Shown: positions 8,983-21,035, counted from the stretch's first letter. The stretch is 64,000 bases of DNA from Rhodocyclaceae bacterium (GCA_023383815.1 JAHDYG010000016.1:31502-95501), one strand, 5' to 3'. Translations and numbers: made by a program. The notes: generated by a model not told the origin, from the sequence alone.

Positions 8983-9997
8983 TGCCCTCATTCGCCTCCT
9001 GTATGCAAGCTGCCTGGCCGTATCCGTCACGGCACCTCCTGTTGCCGCATCCTATGCACAGCACCCTGAAGCGCTGCACTTTGTCGACGAGATGGCGGCG
9101 CGCCATGGCTTCGAGCGTGGCGAACTCCAGGCGTTGTTCGAGCGCGCCCGGCGCGACGAGCGCGCAATCCGCCTGATTACCCCGCCCAGTCAGCCGGGGG
9201 CCCGTTCATGGCGGCGCTACCGTTCCCGCTTCCTGACCGAAGATCGAATCGAAGGGGGGATCACCTTTCTCGACATGCATGGTGAAACACTACGGGCAGC
9301 AAGCGAGCGCTACGGAGTACCGCCCGAGATCATCGTCTCGATCCTGGGCGTGGAGACACACTACGGCGGCCATACCGGAAACTTCGAAACCCTTTCGGCA
9401 CTGGCTACCCTGGCCTTCGACTACCCCCCGCGCGCGCCGCTCTTTCGTCGAGAACTCGAGAACCTGCTTCTGCTCGCACGCGAGCAGGGGCGGGATCCCT
9501 TCACCTACTCTGGGTCGTACGCCGGCGCGCTCGGAACCCCGCAGTTCCTCCCCAGCAGCATCCGGACCTACGCGGTCGATTTCGACAGCGACGGCCGCAT
9601 CGATCTCGAGGCCTCGATCGCCGATGCGATCGGCAGTGTCGCGAACTACCTCGCGACGCACGGCTGGAGGTCCGGTGAGCCCGTCGCCATTCCGGTCGAA
9701 TTGCCCGCGGCGCTCGATCCGAGACCACTGATCGACGCCGGCATCGAACCAGTACTCGACAGCGATTCACTGGCACAACAGGGGATCGTTTCCCGACACG
9801 GTCCGCTTCCCGCGCTTCCCGCGACCCTGGTCGACCTCGCAAGCCCGGGCGAAGCAACACAGTACTGGCTCGGCTTTCGAAATTTCTATGTGATCACGCG
9901 CTACAACCGCAGCAGCTTCTATGCCATGTCGGTGTTCGAGCTTGCCGAGGCGATCCGCAGCGGATCGGCACACCGGACGGTCCGCGCCCACCATTGA
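8954..9997 (+). CDS. mltB: membrane-bound lytic murein transglycosylase B
   Basis: Cleaves the MurNAc-GlcNAc bond of peptidoglycan with 1,6-anhydro product formation. The 347-residue product has an N-terminal signal-like hydrophobic segment (residues 10-32), a catalytic glutamate at residue 134 in GVETHYGGHTGNFETL, the MltB signature GALGTPQFLPSS, and an EF-hand-like DFDSDGRIDLE loop. No clear lipobox cysteine follows the signal sequence, so it may be soluble periplasmic rather than lipid-anchored. Its ATG lies inside the last 29 bases of the transglutaminase gene, tying its translation to the MoxR operon. Confidence 0.9.
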   Translation: MTIASQPSRSALIRLLYASCLAVSVTAPPVAASYAQHPEALHFVDEMAARHGFERGELQALFERARRDERAIRLITPPSQPGARSWRRYRSRFLTEDRIEGGITFLDMHGETLRAASERYGVPPEIIVSILGVETHYGGHTGNFETLSALATLAFDYPPRAPLFRRELENLLLLAREQGRDPFTYSGSYAGALGTPQFLPSSIRTYAVDFDSDGRIDLEASIADAIGSVANYLATHGWRSGEPVAIPVELPAALDPRPLIDAGIEPVLDSDSLAQQGIVSRHGPLPALPATLVDLASPGEATQYWLGFRNFYVITRYNRSSFYAMSVFELAEAIRSGSAHRTVRAHH

Positions 9998-10073
9998 ACT
10001 CCGCCCTCCGGCACGGCTCCCACACTCCCAGGAGGGGAAACCCGGGGCTGCGTGGTGGGCACCATCTTCGCCC

Positions 10074-11012
10074 CTACAGAAGGACGTCGCGCGGGATGCC
10101 CCTGCGCCGGATGGTCCGCCGCAATTGGCCAAGCGCCTCGAGCTGGATCTGACGCACCCGCTCGCGGGTCAGGCCGAGCCGCGCGGCAAGCTCTTCGAGC
10201 GTCATGATCTCGCTGTCGTCGAGCCCGTAGCGATGGCGGATCACCGTACGCTGCTTTTCATTGAGTCGATCGATCCAGTCGCGAATCAGACGTTCGACCT
10301 CCGAACTCTGGATTCTGGAGTCGGGTGGATCAACGTGATCATCGGCCAAGGATTCCCCGATCGAAAGGGTCGGATCGACATCGAGCGGGGCGTCGAGCGA
10401 AGCGGTGTGTTCGCTCAGCACCAGAAGCGCGCGGACATCCTCGACCGGCTTTCCGAGTCTCTGGGCGACGTCCTCGGCCGAGAACTCTCCCCCTCCTTCT
10501 GCCTCGAGATGGCGCTGCGCACGAAGGACCTGGTTGAGCTCCTTGACGACATGAACCGGCAAACGGATCGTGCGCGACTGGTTCATGATTGCGCGCTCGA
10601 TGTTCTGGCGGATCCACCAGGTCGCATAGGTAGAGAAGCGGAAACCCCGCTCTGGATCGAACTTCTCGAGCGCATGCATCAGGCCGAGATTGCCTTCCTC
10701 CACCAGGTCGAGCAGCGGAATGCCACGATTCAGATAGTGCTTCGCGATGTTCACGACCAGGCGCAGGTTGCGCTCGATCATGGTCTGGCGCGCCTCGAAA
10801 TCGCCCTCGCGCACGAGCCGGGCCAGACGCGCCTCCTCCTGAGCGGTCAGAAGCGGATTGGCTCCGATCTCGTTGAGGTAGATCTGGGTGACGTCGTTGA
10901 GGAACTCGGAGTCGTACGCGGGCGCAACCGGCTCGCCGAGAACCTCGACCTCGGGCGGCAGATCCGGCTCCTGACTCACATCCCTTTCGTCCTGATTGCC
11001 CGGATCGTACAT
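10074..11012 (-). CDS. rpoS: RNA polymerase sigma factor RpoS (sigma-38)
   Basis: General stress and stationary-phase sigma factor, 312 residues. Visible parts are region 1.2 ([21 protein letters not shown]), region 2 with the core-binding and -10 recognition helices ([36 protein letters not shown]), region 3, and region 4 with the helix-turn-helix [19 protein letters not shown]. The ATG at 11012 gives a normal-length RpoS; the longer reading runs back into nlpD. It lies 10 bases downstream of nlpD, and in relatives the main rpoS promoter lies within nlpD. It converges with mltB. Confidence 0.95.
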   Translation of the reverse strand: MYDPGNQDERDVSQEPDLPPEVEVLGEPVAPAYDSEFLNDVTQIYLNEIGANPLLTAQEEARLARLVREGDFEARQTMIERNLRLVVNIAKHYLNRGIPLLDLVEEGNLGLMHALEKFDPERGFRFSTYATWWIRQNIERAIMNQSRTIRLPVHVVKELNQVLRAQRHLEAEGGGEFSAEDVAQRLGKPVEDVRALLVLSEHTASLDAPLDVDPTLSIGESLADDHVDPPDSRIQSSEVERLIRDWIDRLNEKQRTVIRHRYGLDDSEIMTLEELAARLGLTRERVRQIQLEALGQLRRTIRRRGIPRDVLL

Positions 11013-11022
11013 GACGGCCTCG

Positions 11023-11901
11023 TCAGCGCGGCGGCAGATATTGCATCGGATCGACCGGCCGCCCCTGGCGACGGATCTCGAAGTGCAGCTTCGGACGATC
11101 GGCATCGGTACTGCCGAGTTCTGCGATCCGCTGCCCCTTGCCCACTGCATCCCCTTCCTTGACGAGCAGGCTCTGGTTGTGGGCGTAAGCCGTCAGATAG
11201 CTGTCGTCATGCTTGATGATGACGAGCTTGCCGTAGCCGCGCAATCCACTTCCGGAATACACGACCCGCCCTGCCGCCGACGCAATCACCGGATCGCCAG
11301 GCGCCCCGCCGATATCCACCCCCTTGTTCGTGGCCTCGTTGAAGCCCGCGATCACCGGGCCCTTTGCGGGCCAAAGCCACGCGGCATCCTGGGGCACCGG
11401 TGCCGGCACCTCTGGAGCAGCCGGGGGCTGCGATGCAGCTGACGCCGGCGGTCGCAGCGCAGCCCAGGCCTGATCACTGTAGGGCTGCCGCCCGCCACGA
11501 GGTTCGTGCTTGACCGGAACTTCGGCCGCGGCTGCGGCGGCGCCCTGAACCGGCCGTACCTCGATCGGCTGTGCCGTCGCGGCCGCGGGAGCGGACCCAG
11601 GCGGCGCAATCCGCACCTGCTGGCCGACACGCAGCTGATTCGGATCCATCATGCTGTTCCAGACGACCAGATCGTTGACGTTCTGGCCATACAGACGACT
11701 GATCCCCATCAGGGTGTCGCCCGGGCGCACGATGTGCACCTGCTGCGGAGCGCCGGATTGCGTGACCGGAGCCTGGGTCGGTGCCGGAGTGCCATTGCGG
11801 ACCGGAGCGGGCGTGCTCGAAGCGCAACCTGCAAGAAGGAGCGTGACAAGCGACAAGCCGATCAACGGCCACATGCCGGGGCGTCTGACGATAGAGTTCA
11901 T
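11023..11901 (-). CDS. nlpD: NlpD-type lipoprotein: LysM plus degenerate M23 (LytM) domain
   Basis: A 292-residue lipoprotein with lipobox LLAGC at about residue 26, a LysM peptidoglycan-binding module ([17 protein letters not shown]...) and a C-terminal M23 domain. The first zinc-ligand histidine of active LytM enzymes is replaced (NKGVDIGG instead of HxGxD), while later histidines (YAHN, LHFEIR) remain. This is the pattern of E. coli NlpD, which activates the amidase AmiC rather than cutting murein itself. The start overlaps the pcm stop by 4 bases. The linker is rich in Ala and Pro. Confidence 0.94.
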   Translation of the reverse strand: MNSIVRRPGMWPLIGLSLVTLLLAGCASSTPAPVRNGTPAPTQAPVTQSGAPQQVHIVRPGDTLMGISRLYGQNVNDLVVWNSMMDPNQLRVGQQVRIAPPGSAPAAATAQPIEVRPVQGAAAAAAEVPVKHEPRGGRQPYSDQAWAALRPPASAASQPPAAPEVPAPVPQDAAWLWPAKGPVIAGFNEATNKGVDIGGAPGDPVIASAAGRVVYSGSGLRGYGKLVIIKHDDSYLTAYAHNQSLLVKEGDAVGKGQRIAELGSTDADRPKLHFEIRRQGRPVDPMQYLPPR

Positions 11902-12554
11902 TCGATACCACTGAGCAAGGGCACGAAGCGGACGGCCTCGAACCGGCTTTCCTTGTACTGGTTCCCATGCCTTTCGACAAGAATCAGCTGCTGTTCCGCC
12001 TGGGCACCGAGCGGAATCATCATTCTTCCTCCCGGTGCGAGCTGCTCCTTGAGGGGCAAGGGAACCTCCCGTGCGGCAGCCGCCACGATGATCGTATCGT
12101 ACGGAGCGGCCTCCGGCAGACCAAGGCTGCCATCAGCGCATTTTAACCGCAGGTTCGCAAGCCGGAACGGTCGAAGATTCTCGCGTGCCCGATCCAGCAA
12201 GGGACGAATGCGTTCCACCGCATACACCTCGGTCGCAAGGAAGGACAGGACAGCGGCCTGATAGCCGCACCCGGCGCCCACCTCGAGCGTCCGTCCGAGT
12301 TCCCTTCCCGACCGCAGCACCTCGATCATCCGCGCGACGACGAAAGGCTGTGAGATGGTTTGCTGATAGCCGATCGGCAACGGCGTATCGTCATAGGCAC
12401 TGAACGCCAGTCCAGGCTCGACGAAGCGCTGGCGCGGCACCCGAACCATCGCATCGAGCACCTTTTCGTCGCGGATCCCCTGCCCGCGAAGACGCTCCAC
12501 CATCCTGAGCAATGCGCGCTGGGCAGACTGTGCGCTTTCGACGGTTCGCATCAT
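11898..12554 (-). CDS. pcm: protein-L-isoaspartate O-methyltransferase
   Basis: Repairs isoaspartyl residues in aged proteins by SAM-dependent methylation. The 218-residue product carries the family signature [19 protein letters not shown] and the SAM-binding motif [15 protein letters not shown]. The ATG at 12554 is preferred because it forms an ATGA overlap with the surE stop; a further in-frame ATG lies 15 bases upstream inside surE. Its own stop overlaps the nlpD start by 4 bases. Order surE-pcm-nlpD-rpoS matches the stationary-phase survival operon of Proteobacteria. Confidence 0.95.
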   Translation of the reverse strand: MMRTVESAQSAQRALLRMVERLRGQGIRDEKVLDAMVRVPRQRFVEPGLAFSAYDDTPLPIGYQQTISQPFVVARMIEVLRSGRELGRTLEVGAGCGYQAAVLSFLATEVYAVERIRPLLDRARENLRPFRLANLRLKCADGSLGLPEAAPYDTIIVAAAAREVPLPLKEQLAPGGRMMIPLGAQAEQQLILVERHGNQYKESRFEAVRFVPLLSGIE

Positions 12555-13297
12555 CGACCACTCAGCCACTCGGCCACGCCCGGTATCAGCTCACCATGCG
12601 TGAGATCGATCTGCAGCGGCGTGACCGAGACAAAACCCTGGTTGACCGCATGGAAATCGGTACCCTCTCCAGCATCGGCGGCCTGTCCGGCCGGCCCGAT
12701 CCAGTAAACCGTCTCCCCGCGCGGAGAGGTACTGCGGATCACCGGTTCGGCCTTGTGCCGTTTGCCCAGCCGAGTCACCCGCACACCACGCAGCGCATCA
12801 TAGCTCCGGTCCGGAATGTTGACGTTGAGGAGGACCGGAGAGCGGATCGGATCGCGTTGAAATCGCTCCACCAGTTCGCGCGCCACACGCGCCGCGGCGC
12901 TGAAATCGCTGGCAGACTTGCTGACCAGCGAAATCGCGATGGACGGCACGCCGAGCAGGAAACCTTCGGTCGCGGCAGCGACCGTACCCGAGTAGATCGT
13001 GTCGTCGCCCATGTTGGCGCCGTGGTTGATGCCTGATACGACCATATCGGGCAGATGATCGAGCATGCCGGTGACTGCAAGATGAACGCAGTCGGTCGGC
13101 GTACCATTCACGAAATGAAATCCGTTCGCAGCGGTCCTGAGAGAGAGCGGCCGATCGAGCGTCAGCGAATTGCTCGCCCCACTCCGATCTCGCTCAGGCG
13201 CAACCACGGTGATCTCGCCCAGTCCCTGAAGCGCCTCTGCCAGGGCCGCAATCCCGGGGGCGAAATAACCATCATCGTTGCTGAGCAGTATCCGCAT
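12551..13297 (-). CDS. surE: 5'/3'-nucleotidase SurE
   Basis: Metal-dependent nucleotidase and exopolyphosphatase of stationary phase, 248 residues. The N-terminus [16 protein letters not shown] carries the two aspartates that bind the divalent metal, followed by [13 protein letters not shown] and the [19 protein letters not shown] motif, all typical of SurE. It is the first gene of the surE-pcm-nlpD-rpoS operon; tRNA-Pro and its terminator lie immediately upstream on the same strand. Confidence 0.96.
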   Translation of the reverse strand: MRILLSNDDGYFAPGIAALAEALQGLGEITVVAPERDRSGASNSLTLDRPLSLRTAANGFHFVNGTPTDCVHLAVTGMLDHLPDMVVSGINHGANMGDDTIYSGTVAAATEGFLLGVPSIAISLVSKSASDFSAAARVARELVERFQRDPIRSPVLLNVNIPDRSYDALRGVRVTRLGKRHKAEPVIRSTSPRGETVYWIGPAGQAADAGEGTDFHAVNQGFVSVTPLQIDLTHGELIPGVAEWLSGR

Positions 13298-13420
13298 CGC
13301 CGTTCCATGACTCGCACACCGGACAACGAAATGAATGCAGCCCGGAGATCTCGCAGCATCTTAGCATATGGCCACCGGCGCCCCTGCCAGGCGGGTCATC
13401 CCTGCAGCCAGCTCTGTCCC

Positions 13421-13448
13421 GAAAACGAAAACCGGCCTTTCGGCCGGC
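13421..13448 (-). terminator. Rho-independent terminator of tRNA-Pro
   Basis: Read on the minus strand, a perfect CCGGCC/GGCCGG stem (13432-13447) with a 4-base loop is followed by a U-rich stretch (13422-13431). It lies just past the tRNA-Pro 3' end and before surE, so it separates the two transcription units. Confidence 0.8.
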
Positions 13449-13462
13449 GGATGATTTTCGTT

Positions 13463-13540
<78 letters not shown>

Positions 13541-13620
13541 CACAGGCGCGCATTATAGCAGCCCCCCCGGGATTTGCCAGCGAGTCCTGCCATACGTCGC
13601 TCCCACTGTACAGATCCTCC

Positions 13621-14001
13621 TCACTCCTTCAGGATTCTCAGGGTTTCGGCGATCTCCTCGCGAACCGCGGACATCACGACCTTCATCCGCCCGACCTCTT
13701 CGGAGTCTTCCCGTTCCTGGATTTCGGACTCCCCCAGCTTGTTGCGCGCACCGGAGATCGTGAATCCATCTCGATACAGCAACTCGCAGATACGCCGGAT
13801 CAGCAATACCTCATGGTGCTGGTAGTAGCGCCGGTTGCCTCGTCGCTTGACCGGCTTGAGCTGCGTGAACTCCTGCTCCCAGTACCGAAGCACGTGCGGC
13901 TTGACGCAACAAAGTTCGCTGACTTCACCGATCGTGAAGTAACGCTTCGCCGGAATCGGTGGCAGTTTGTCAGGGTAGGCTTCAGGTCCGCTGGCTTGCA
14001 T
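13621..14001 (-). CDS. MerR-family transcriptional regulator
   Basis: A 126-residue protein with an N-terminal winged helix-turn-helix of the MerR type ([25 protein letters not shown]) and a C-terminal helical segment. No effector cysteines beyond the two in the HTH region are seen, so no metal-sensing role is suggested. It starts inside the last 20 bases of ihfA, and this ihfA-merR pairing is a common last step of the pheST operon in Proteobacteria. Its target genes are unknown. Confidence 0.88.
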   Translation of the reverse strand: MQASGPEAYPDKLPPIPAKRYFTIGEVSELCCVKPHVLRYWEQEFTQLKPVKRRGNRRYYQHHEVLLIRRICELLYRDGFTISGARNKLGESEIQEREDSEEVGRMKVVMSAVREEIAETLRILKE

Positions 14002-14293
14002 CGCACAACCGCTCCACAGCGGTCTTCAGCTTCTGACTTGCGTGGAAGGTGACCACTCGCCGTGCCGAAATGGGAATGTCTTCGCCCGTCTTCGGATTGC
14101 GCCCGGGGCGCTGCGGCTTGTCGCGCAACTGGAAGTTTCCGAATCCGGACAACTTGACCGTTTCTCCACGTTCCAGTGCGAGACGGATCTCCTCGAAGAA
14201 GCCTTCAACCATGTCCTTGGCCTCGCGCTTGTTCAGACCGACACGTTCGAACAGCAGGTCTGCCAGTTCCGCTTTGGTCAGAGTCAGGTTCAT
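13982..14293 (-). CDS. ihfA: integration host factor subunit alpha
   Basis: Sequence-guided DNA-bending protein that works as a heterodimer with IhfB (encoded at 35541). The 103-residue product has the HU/IHF fold with the beta-arm motif [12 protein letters not shown], whose proline intercalates DNA. The ATG at 14293 gives the family N-terminus ([15 protein letters not shown]); upstream in-frame sequence belongs to pheT. It starts 4 bases after the pheT stop. Nearby elements that integrate by tyrosine recombinases commonly use IHF. Confidence 0.95.
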   Translation of the reverse strand: MNLTLTKAELADLLFERVGLNKREAKDMVEGFFEEIRLALERGETVKLSGFGNFQLRDKPQRPGRNPKTGEDIPISARRVVTFHASQKLKTAVERLCDASQRT

Positions 14294-14297
14294 TTCC

Positions 14298-16676
14298 CTA
14301 TCCACGCAATCGCGCGCCAAGTTCCGACTCCACCCTGCGAACCAGGGTCGCGACGGCGGCTTCGACTTCGGCATCCTCAAGTGTTCTGTGAGTATCTTGC
14401 ATCAAGATCCTGAAAGCAAGGCTCTTTTTATCCGGATCAACCCCCTTTCCCTGATACAAGTCGAACAGCTCGACCGATCGAACGATCTCTGGCGCAGAAT
14501 CTCTGAGCAGGCGCAGTACCGCGTCGACGCAGACCGACTGGTCGACGATCAGGGCAAGATCACGGGCAACGATCGGCTGGCGTGAGATCTCACGGTACGC
14601 CGGGACGGACGTCTGGAGGACGGTCTGAAGATCGAGCTCGAACACGACCGGCGCCGATCCAAGATCGTAGCGATCAACCCAGACGGGATGTAGCTCGCCG
14701 AGCATGCCGATCCGGCGCCCATCGATCAGCACGGCCGCAGCACGTCCCGGATGCAGTGCCGGGTGCGCAGTCGCCACGTAGGTCACATCCGGATGCGCAA
14801 GCAGCGCTTCGACATCGCCCTTGATGTCGAAGAAATCGACCCCGCGCGTGGCACTCCCCCATTGTTCCGGCAGGGCCGTTCCGGCTGCCAGCCCTGCGAT
14901 CCTGATCGGCTGAGAGAATCCTTCGACGGGTTCGCCGTCCGCACGGCGCTCGAAACAGCGGCCCATCTCGAACACTCGCACCCGCGCGAGCTGACGCTTG
15001 CGGTTGGCCACAAGGTTGGCGACGAGACCGGGCACGAGACTCGTGCGCATCACGTTCATCTGGGCAGCAATCGGGTTGGCCAGTCGGATCGGATCGGCGT
15101 TGGCGCAGAAGTCGCGCTCCCAGGCTTCGTCCACGAACGCGTAATTGATCACTTCCTGAAAGTCTCGGGCTGCAAGCAATCGGCGAAGCTGCCACTGCGT
15201 TCGCCGTGCCTCGCCACGATCGAGCATCGTCAGCATGCCCCGCGGGGGCTGGGCCGGAACCTGCTCGTAACCATACAGGCGTGCAACCTCCTCGATCAGA
15301 TCTTCCTCGATCTGGATATCGAACCGAAACGAAGGCGGTACGACGAGCAGATCCTCGCCGTGCCTGCGAACCGACAGATGTACACTGCCGAGCAACCCGG
15401 CCATCTCCTCGTCGGTGATTCCGATGCCAAGCACTCGCCTGGCACGTGCCGGTCGCAACCGCAATTCCGGTCGCGCAGGCAGATGCTCTTCAGAGACCGC
15501 CTCGACGACCGGCCCCGCCTCGCCTCCGCACAGGTCCAGGATGAGGCGCGTGGCGCGCTCCATGGCGCGACCTGCAAGATCGAAGTCGACTCCGCGCTCG
15601 AAGCGGTGCGAAGCGTCGGACAGGAAGCCGTAGGCACGCGCTCGTCCAGCAATCGCCCCGGGCGCGAAGAATGCGCTTTCCAGGAACACGTTGGTGGTAT
15701 CGAGGGTCACGCCGCTTTCCTCGCCCCCCATGATCCCTGCGAGGGCCAGCACGCGTGCTTCGTCGGCGATCAGCAGGGTGTCCGCCGTCGGCTCGACAGT
15801 CTGCTCGTTCAGGAGCAGCAAGGATTCCCCGGCTGCGGGGAACCGCACATGAATGGCGCCCTGCAGTCGATCGTCATCGAACACATGCAGGGGCTGGCCA
15901 AGTTCGAGCATCACATAGTTGGTGATGTCAACGAGCACGCTGATCGAGCGGATGCCGCTTCGCTCCAATCGCTGTCTCATCCAGGCCGGAGTCGGCGCAC
16001 GAGCGTCCACCCCGCGCAGAATGCGTCCGCAATATCGAGGGCACGCCGCGGGAGCATCAAGCATGATCGGGCGCCGGGTGTCGAGGGTCGGCGCAACGGG
16101 TTCAACCTGCGGCCGATCGAGATGCGCGCCCGTAAGGGCGGCAACCTCACGCGCGACGCCAAGCAGGCTCAAGCAATCCGACCGGTTCGGCGTCAGCTTG
16201 ATGGTGTGGACGAGATCGTCGAGATCGAGGAGCCTTCGTACATCCGCTCCAACCGGCGCGTCCGCAGGCAACTCCAGCAGGCCACCGTGATCATCCGAGA
16301 TGCCAAGTTCGCGCGCAGAACACAGCATCCCGAAAGACTCCACGCCGCGCAGTTTCGCGGCCTTGATTTCGAGGCCGGGAAGCTTCCCGCCGATGGTAGC
16401 GAGCGGAACCTTCATGCCGGCGGCGGCATTTGGCGCACCGCAGACAATCTGCAGCAGCTCGCCCTGTCCGGCATCCACCCTACACACCTTCAGCCGATCG
16501 GCCGAAGGATGCTTCTCGGCAGAGATGATGGCCGCCACCACAACACCCGAGAACGCCGCGCCCACCGGCCGAGTCTCCTCGACTTCGAGCCCGGACATCG
16601 TCAGAAGATGCGCCAGCTCGGCACTGTCCAGCCCCGGATCAACGAGGCTGCGCAACCATTGTTCGGAAAATTGCAT
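14298..16676 (-). CDS. pheT: phenylalanyl-tRNA synthetase beta subunit
   Basis: Large subunit of the (alpha-beta)2 enzyme that charges tRNA-Phe; 792 residues, as in other Proteobacteria. Visible in order: the N-terminal tRNA-binding (EMAP-like) domain, the B3/B4 editing domain, the B5 helical domain, the catalytic-like core and the C-terminal anticodon-binding FDX-ACB domain ([20 protein letters not shown]). It follows pheS by 7 bases in the thrS-infC-rpmI-rplT-pheST-ihfA operon. Confidence 0.97.
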   Translation of the reverse strand: MQFSEQWLRSLVDPGLDSAELAHLLTMSGLEVEETRPVGAAFSGVVVAAIISAEKHPSADRLKVCRVDAGQGELLQIVCGAPNAAAGMKVPLATIGGKLPGLEIKAAKLRGVESFGMLCSARELGISDDHGGLLELPADAPVGADVRRLLDLDDLVHTIKLTPNRSDCLSLLGVAREVAALTGAHLDRPQVEPVAPTLDTRRPIMLDAPAACPRYCGRILRGVDARAPTPAWMRQRLERSGIRSISVLVDITNYVMLELGQPLHVFDDDRLQGAIHVRFPAAGESLLLLNEQTVEPTADTLLIADEARVLALAGIMGGEESGVTLDTTNVFLESAFFAPGAIAGRARAYGFLSDASHRFERGVDFDLAGRAMERATRLILDLCGGEAGPVVEAVSEEHLPARPELRLRPARARRVLGIGITDEEMAGLLGSVHLSVRRHGEDLLVVPPSFRFDIQIEEDLIEEVARLYGYEQVPAQPPRGMLTMLDRGEARRTQWQLRRLLAARDFQEVINYAFVDEAWERDFCANADPIRLANPIAAQMNVMRTSLVPGLVANLVANRKRQLARVRVFEMGRCFERRADGEPVEGFSQPIRIAGLAAGTALPEQWGSATRGVDFFDIKGDVEALLAHPDVTYVATAHPALHPGRAAAVLIDGRRIGMLGELHPVWVDRYDLGSAPVVFELDLQTVLQTSVPAYREISRQPIVARDLALIVDQSVCVDAVLRLLRDSAPEIVRSVELFDLYQGKGVDPDKKSLAFRILMQDTHRTLEDAEVEAAVATLVRRVESELGARLRG

Positions 16677-16683
16677 GATTCGG

Positions 16684-17742
<1,059 letters not shown>

Positions 17743-17749
17743 TCAGAAT

Positions 17750-17770
17750 AAAAAAGGAGGCGAGGCCTCC
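17750..17770 (-). terminator. Rho-independent terminator or attenuator between rplT and pheS
   Basis: On the minus strand a GGAGGC/GCCTCC stem with a 3-base loop (17756-17770) is followed by six U residues (17750-17755). It lies inside an otherwise continuous leftward operon, 25 bases before the pheS ATG. In E. coli pheST is controlled by attenuation with a Phe-rich leader peptide; no clear Phe-rich leader is seen here, so a partial terminator is equally possible. Confidence 0.7.
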
Positions 17771-17850
17771 TTTCCTGGTGCCGCCCGTCCGGCGACCGGA
17801 CCCGAGCGATTGCAGCGACGCGGCAACCGGCGACCGGCGCTTCGAAACCC

Positions 17851-18210
17851 TCAGGCGGCCAGCCTTGCACGCGCCTGGTCGGCGAGTGCGGCAAAGGCCG
17901 GCTTGTCGAACACGGCCAGATCGGCGAGCACCTTCCGATCGACTTCGATCGCGGCCTTCTTAAGACCATTCATGAAGGTGCTGTAGGTCAGACCGACTTC
18001 ACGGGCAGCAGCGTTGATCCGCGCAATCCACAACGAACGGAACTGGCGCTTGCGCTGACGGCGGTCGCGGTAGGCATACTGCCCCGCCTTCATCACCGCC
18101 TGTTTGGCGATGCGATATACGTTCTTGCGACGGCCGCGGTACCCCTTGGCCTGGTCGAGGACTTTCTTGTGACGGGCGCGTGCCGTTACACCACGTTTGA
18201 CTCTGGGCAT
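17851..18210 (-). CDS. rplT: 50S ribosomal protein L20
   Basis: Ribosome assembly protein of 119 residues with the highly basic N-terminal extension ([18 protein letters not shown]) and the conserved core [22 protein letters not shown]. In many bacteria L20 also represses its own operon by binding the mRNA leader of rpmI. It lies 12 bases after rpmI. Confidence 0.98.
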   Translation of the reverse strand: MPRVKRGVTARARHKKVLDQAKGYRGRRKNVYRIAKQAVMKAGQYAYRDRRQRKRQFRSLWIARINAAAREVGLTYSTFMNGLKKAAIEVDRKVLADLAVFDKPAFAALADQARARLAA

Positions 18211-18222
18211 GGCGGTCTCCTA

Positions 18223-18420
18223 TCAGGCGTACGGAAGCATTGCGCGAATCAGCTTCTGATCCGCCGCATGGACTTCGGTCATGCCGCGCAACTGGCGCTT
18301 GACCTTGGTCGTCTTCTTGGTAAGGATGTGGCGCTTGAACGCCTGGGACCGCTTGATCCCCCCGCTGGCGCGGACCTTGAACCGCTTTGCGGCTCCGCTC
18401 TTGGTCTTCATCTTTGGCAT
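18223..18420 (-). CDS. rpmI: 50S ribosomal protein L35
   Basis: A 65-residue basic protein with the family start [16 protein letters not shown] and the [16 protein letters not shown] segment. The ATG at 18420 is chosen by this conserved N-terminus; the in-frame extension upstream reads through the structured leader. AGGAG lies about 8 bases upstream of the ATG. The 147-base gap to infC upstream holds several hairpins. Confidence 0.97.
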   Translation of the reverse strand: MPKMKTKSGAAKRFKVRASGGIKRSQAFKRHILTKKTTKVKRQLRGMTEVHAADQKLIRAMLPYA

Positions 18421-18567
18421 AGCCAACTCCTGTTCATGCATGCTGCCAGGTAGATCCGCCTCGCGGATCATTTGCTTGACCTGACATCACTTGTATCCCG
18501 GTGAGCCTTGCAGACCGCTCACCGTTCCTTGCCCCGGTTCTTTCCGGGTGCAATCCCTGGATCACGC
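18421..18567 (-). promoter_or_regulatory. structured mRNA leader of rpmI, candidate L20 autoregulatory site
   Basis: The infC-rpmI gap holds three perfect inverted repeats: CGGTGAGC/GCTCACCG (18499-18524), CCCGG/CCGGG (about 18534-18549) and GATCCGC/GCGGATC with a 3-base loop (18453-18469). In E. coli L20 represses rpmI-rplT by binding a leader in this same place. The hairpins are seen; the regulatory role is inferred by position. Confidence 0.5.
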
Positions 18568-19089
18568 TCAGCGCGGTTTGCGCGGCGCAATCACCATGAC
18601 CATCTGACGCCCTTCCATCTTGGGCATCTGCTCCACCAGTGCAATCTCTTCCAGATCGGTCCGGATGCGCTCCAGCTGGCGCATGCCGATCTCCTGATGT
18701 GCCATCTCCCGACCGCGAAATCGCAAGGTCACCTTCGCCTTGTCGCCCTCGCCGAGAAAGCGCTTCAGATTACGCAGCTTGATCTGGTAATCATTCTCGT
18801 CAGTACCCGGGCGCAGCTTCACTTCCTTGACCTGAACCTGCTTCTGCTTCAGGCGCGCCTCGTGAGCCTTCTTCTGCTCCTGGTACTTGAACTTTCCGAA
18901 GTCCATGACCTTGCAGACCGGCGGCTGCGCCATCGGCGCAATCTCGACCAGGTCCAGCCCGGCTTCTTCGGCAATGTTCATTGCCCGACTCAACGATACG
19001 ATTCCGAGTTGTTCCCCGTCATCACCTACCAGCCGGACTTCAGGCGCGTTGATCTCGTCATTGACGCGCTGCTTCTTCTCTTGAGCGAT
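18568..19089 (-). CDS. infC: translation initiation factor IF-3, AUC start codon
   Basis: Binds the 30S subunit, prevents premature 50S joining and checks start codons. The frame continues upstream of the first AUG/UUG candidates to give the family N-terminus [20 protein letters not shown], preceded only by an ATC codon at 19087-19089 and then a stop at 19093-19095. A GGAG lies about 9 bases before that ATC. The start is therefore AUC, giving 173 residues (E. coli IF-3 180). IF-3 discriminates against such codons and thereby represses itself, the mechanism known for E. coli infC (AUU). Confidence 0.93.
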   Translation of the reverse strand: MAQEKKQRVNDEINAPEVRLVGDDGEQLGIVSLSRAMNIAEEAGLDLVEIAPMAQPPVCKVMDFGKFKYQEQKKAHEARLKQKQVQVKEVKLRPGTDENDYQIKLRNLKRFLGEGDKAKVTLRFRGREMAHQEIGMRQLERIRTDLEEIALVEQMPKMEGRQMVMVIAPRKPR

Positions 19090-19115
19090 GGTTCAGTTCT
19101 CCACAAAAACCAAAA

Positions 19116-21035
19116 TCAGACCGAACCGGCCTTCGCCTCGATCTCGAGACGCCAGCGTTCGATCAGCGAATCTAGGGACATTTGGCCAAGATCCTGGCCA
19201 CCCCGCGCACGCACGGAAACAAGCCCAGCCTGTTTTTCCTTCTCGCCCGTGACGATCTGGTACGGCAGCTTGTGCACACTGTGCTCGCGGATTTTATAGT
19301 TAATCTTTTCGTTGCGCAAATCCGCCTCGACCCGGAATCCGGCCTTCTTCAGCCGATCCGCCACGTCCTGCGCATAGTCGGCCTGCCCTTCTGAGATGTT
19401 GATCACGACAGCGTGCACCGGTGCAAGCCACATCGGCATTGCACCGGCATAATGCTCGATCAGGATTCCTGTAAACCGCTCAAGCGAGCCGAAGAGCGCC
19501 CGGTGGAGCATGACCGGTCGTTTGCGCGTGTTGTCTTCTGCCACGTAGGTAATGTCGAAGCGCTCGGGCAGGTTCATGTCCACCTGCAGTGTGCCGCACT
19601 GCCAGTCGCGTCCGATCGTGTCGCGCAGGACGAATTCGAGCTTCGGCCCGTAGAACGCCCCTTCACCTGGAAACAGCTCATAGGCCATCCCCATTGAATC
19701 GAGCGCACCCGCAAGCGCCCCTTCGAGCCGATCCCAGGTCTCATCGCTGCCGATCCGGTTATCGGGCCGGGTTGAAAGCTTGATCCGGACCTTGTCGAAA
19801 CCGAAGTCGCGATAGATGTCGAGGATCAACGCGACGACATCCTTGCACTCCTGCTCCATCTGCGCTTCGGTGCAGAAGACATGTGCGTCGTCCTGCGTGA
19901 AATGGCGCACCCGCAGCAAGCCGTGCAGGGCTCCGGATGGCTCGTAGCGATGCACCTTGCCGAACTCTGCCATGCGCAGCGGAAGATCGCGGTAGCTCTT
20001 GAGCCCCTGCGCAAACATCGAGACGGCCCCGGGACAGTTCATCGGTTTGAGCGCGAACACCCGCTCGTCCTCGGTCTGTGTCGTGAACATGTTCTGGCGA
20101 TAGTTCTGCCAGTGGCCGGAAATCTCCCACAGAGAGCGGTCCATGACATCGGGCGTATTCACCTCGACGTAACCCGCCTCGTCCTGACGCATCCTCATGT
20201 ACTGGATCAGTGCCTGGAACAGGGTCCAGCCCTTGGGGTGCCAGAACACCGCACCGGGTGCGTGCTCCTCGAAATGAAAGAATCCGAGTTGCTGACCGAG
20301 CTTGCGATGATCACGCTTCTCAGCCTCTTCGAGCATGTGCAGGTAGGCGGCCAGATCCTCCTTGCGGGCCCAGGCGGTGCCATAGATGCGCTGCAGCATC
20401 TCGTTCTTCGAATCGCCCCGCCAGTAAGCTCCCGCCACCTTGGTGAGCTTGAAGACCCGGAGCCGACCGGTCGATGGCACATGCGGACCACGACACAGAT
20501 CGATGAAATCGCCCTGGCGATAGAGGGACACGTCCTCAGCCTGGGGAATCGAAGCAATGATCTCTGCCTTGTAGTGCTCCCCCTGCGACTTGAAGAACTC
20601 GACCGCCTCCGAGCGCGACCAGACTTCCCGGGAAACAGGAATCTCGGCACGCGCCAGTTCGGCCATCCGACCCTCGATCGCCTCCAGATCCTCGGGAGTG
20701 AACGGTCGCTTGTAGGCGAAATCGTAGTAGAAGCCATTCTCGATCACCGGGCCGATCGTGACCTGCGCCTCCGGAAAGAGCGCCTTCACCGCATGCGCCA
20801 GCAGATGCGCCGTCGAATGGCGAAGGATCTCCAGCCCTTCGTCCGTCTTGTCGGTCACGATCGCGAGCACGGCATCGTTCTCGATCCGATGCGACAGATC
20901 CACGAGACGCCCGTCGACCTTGCCGGCAAGGGCTGCCTTGGCCAGACCAGCACCGATCGAGGCTGCGACCTCCAGCACACTTACGGAATGCTCGAATTCA
21001 CGAATGGAACCGTCAGGGAGAGTGATGTTTGGCAT
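19116..21035 (-). CDS. thrS: threonyl-tRNA synthetase
   Basis: Charges tRNA-Thr; 639 residues. Domains in order: TGS ([20 protein letters not shown]), the N2 editing domain with the HxxxH motif ([10 protein letters not shown]), the class II catalytic core with [14 protein letters not shown], and the C-terminal anticodon-binding domain. The zinc-ligand Cys in MNCPG and downstream histidines are present. It is the first gene of the translation operon and lies 27 bases upstream of the infC start. A bidirectional terminator lies upstream at 21110. Confidence 0.98.
   Translation of the reverse strand: MPNITLPDGSIREFEHSVSVLEVAASIGAGLAKAALAGKVDGRLVDLSHRIENDAVLAIVTDKTDEGLEILRHSTAHLLAHAVKALFPEAQVTIGPVIENGFYYDFAYKRPFTPEDLEAIEGRMAELARAEIPVSREVWSRSEAVEFFKSQGEHYKAEIIASIPQAEDVSLYRQGDFIDLCRGPHVPSTGRLRVFKLTKVAGAYWRGDSKNEMLQRIYGTAWARKEDLAAYLHMLEEAEKRDHRKLGQQLGFFHFEEHAPGAVFWHPKGWTLFQALIQYMRMRQDEAGYVEVNTPDVMDRSLWEISGHWQNYRQNMFTTQTEDERVFALKPMNCPGAVSMFAQGLKSYRDLPLRMAEFGKVHRYEPSGALHGLLRVRHFTQDDAHVFCTEAQMEQECKDVVALILDIYRDFGFDKVRIKLSTRPDNRIGSDETWDRLEGALAGALDSMGMAYELFPGEGAFYGPKLEFVLRDTIGRDWQCGTLQVDMNLPERFDITYVAEDNTRKRPVMLHRALFGSLERFTGILIEHYAGAMPMWLAPVHAVVINISEGQADYAQDVADRLKKAGFRVEADLRNEKINYKIREHSVHKLPYQIVTGEKEKQAGLVSVRARGGQDLGQMSLDSLIERWRLEIEAKAGSV

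Noticed and set aside
6364..9030. 888-codon open frame on the minus strand
   Set aside because: It lies opposite the transglutaminase and DUF58 genes, whose domains and catalytic residues are intact; the antisense protein has low-complexity Arg, Gln and Glu content typical of GC-rich shadow frames.
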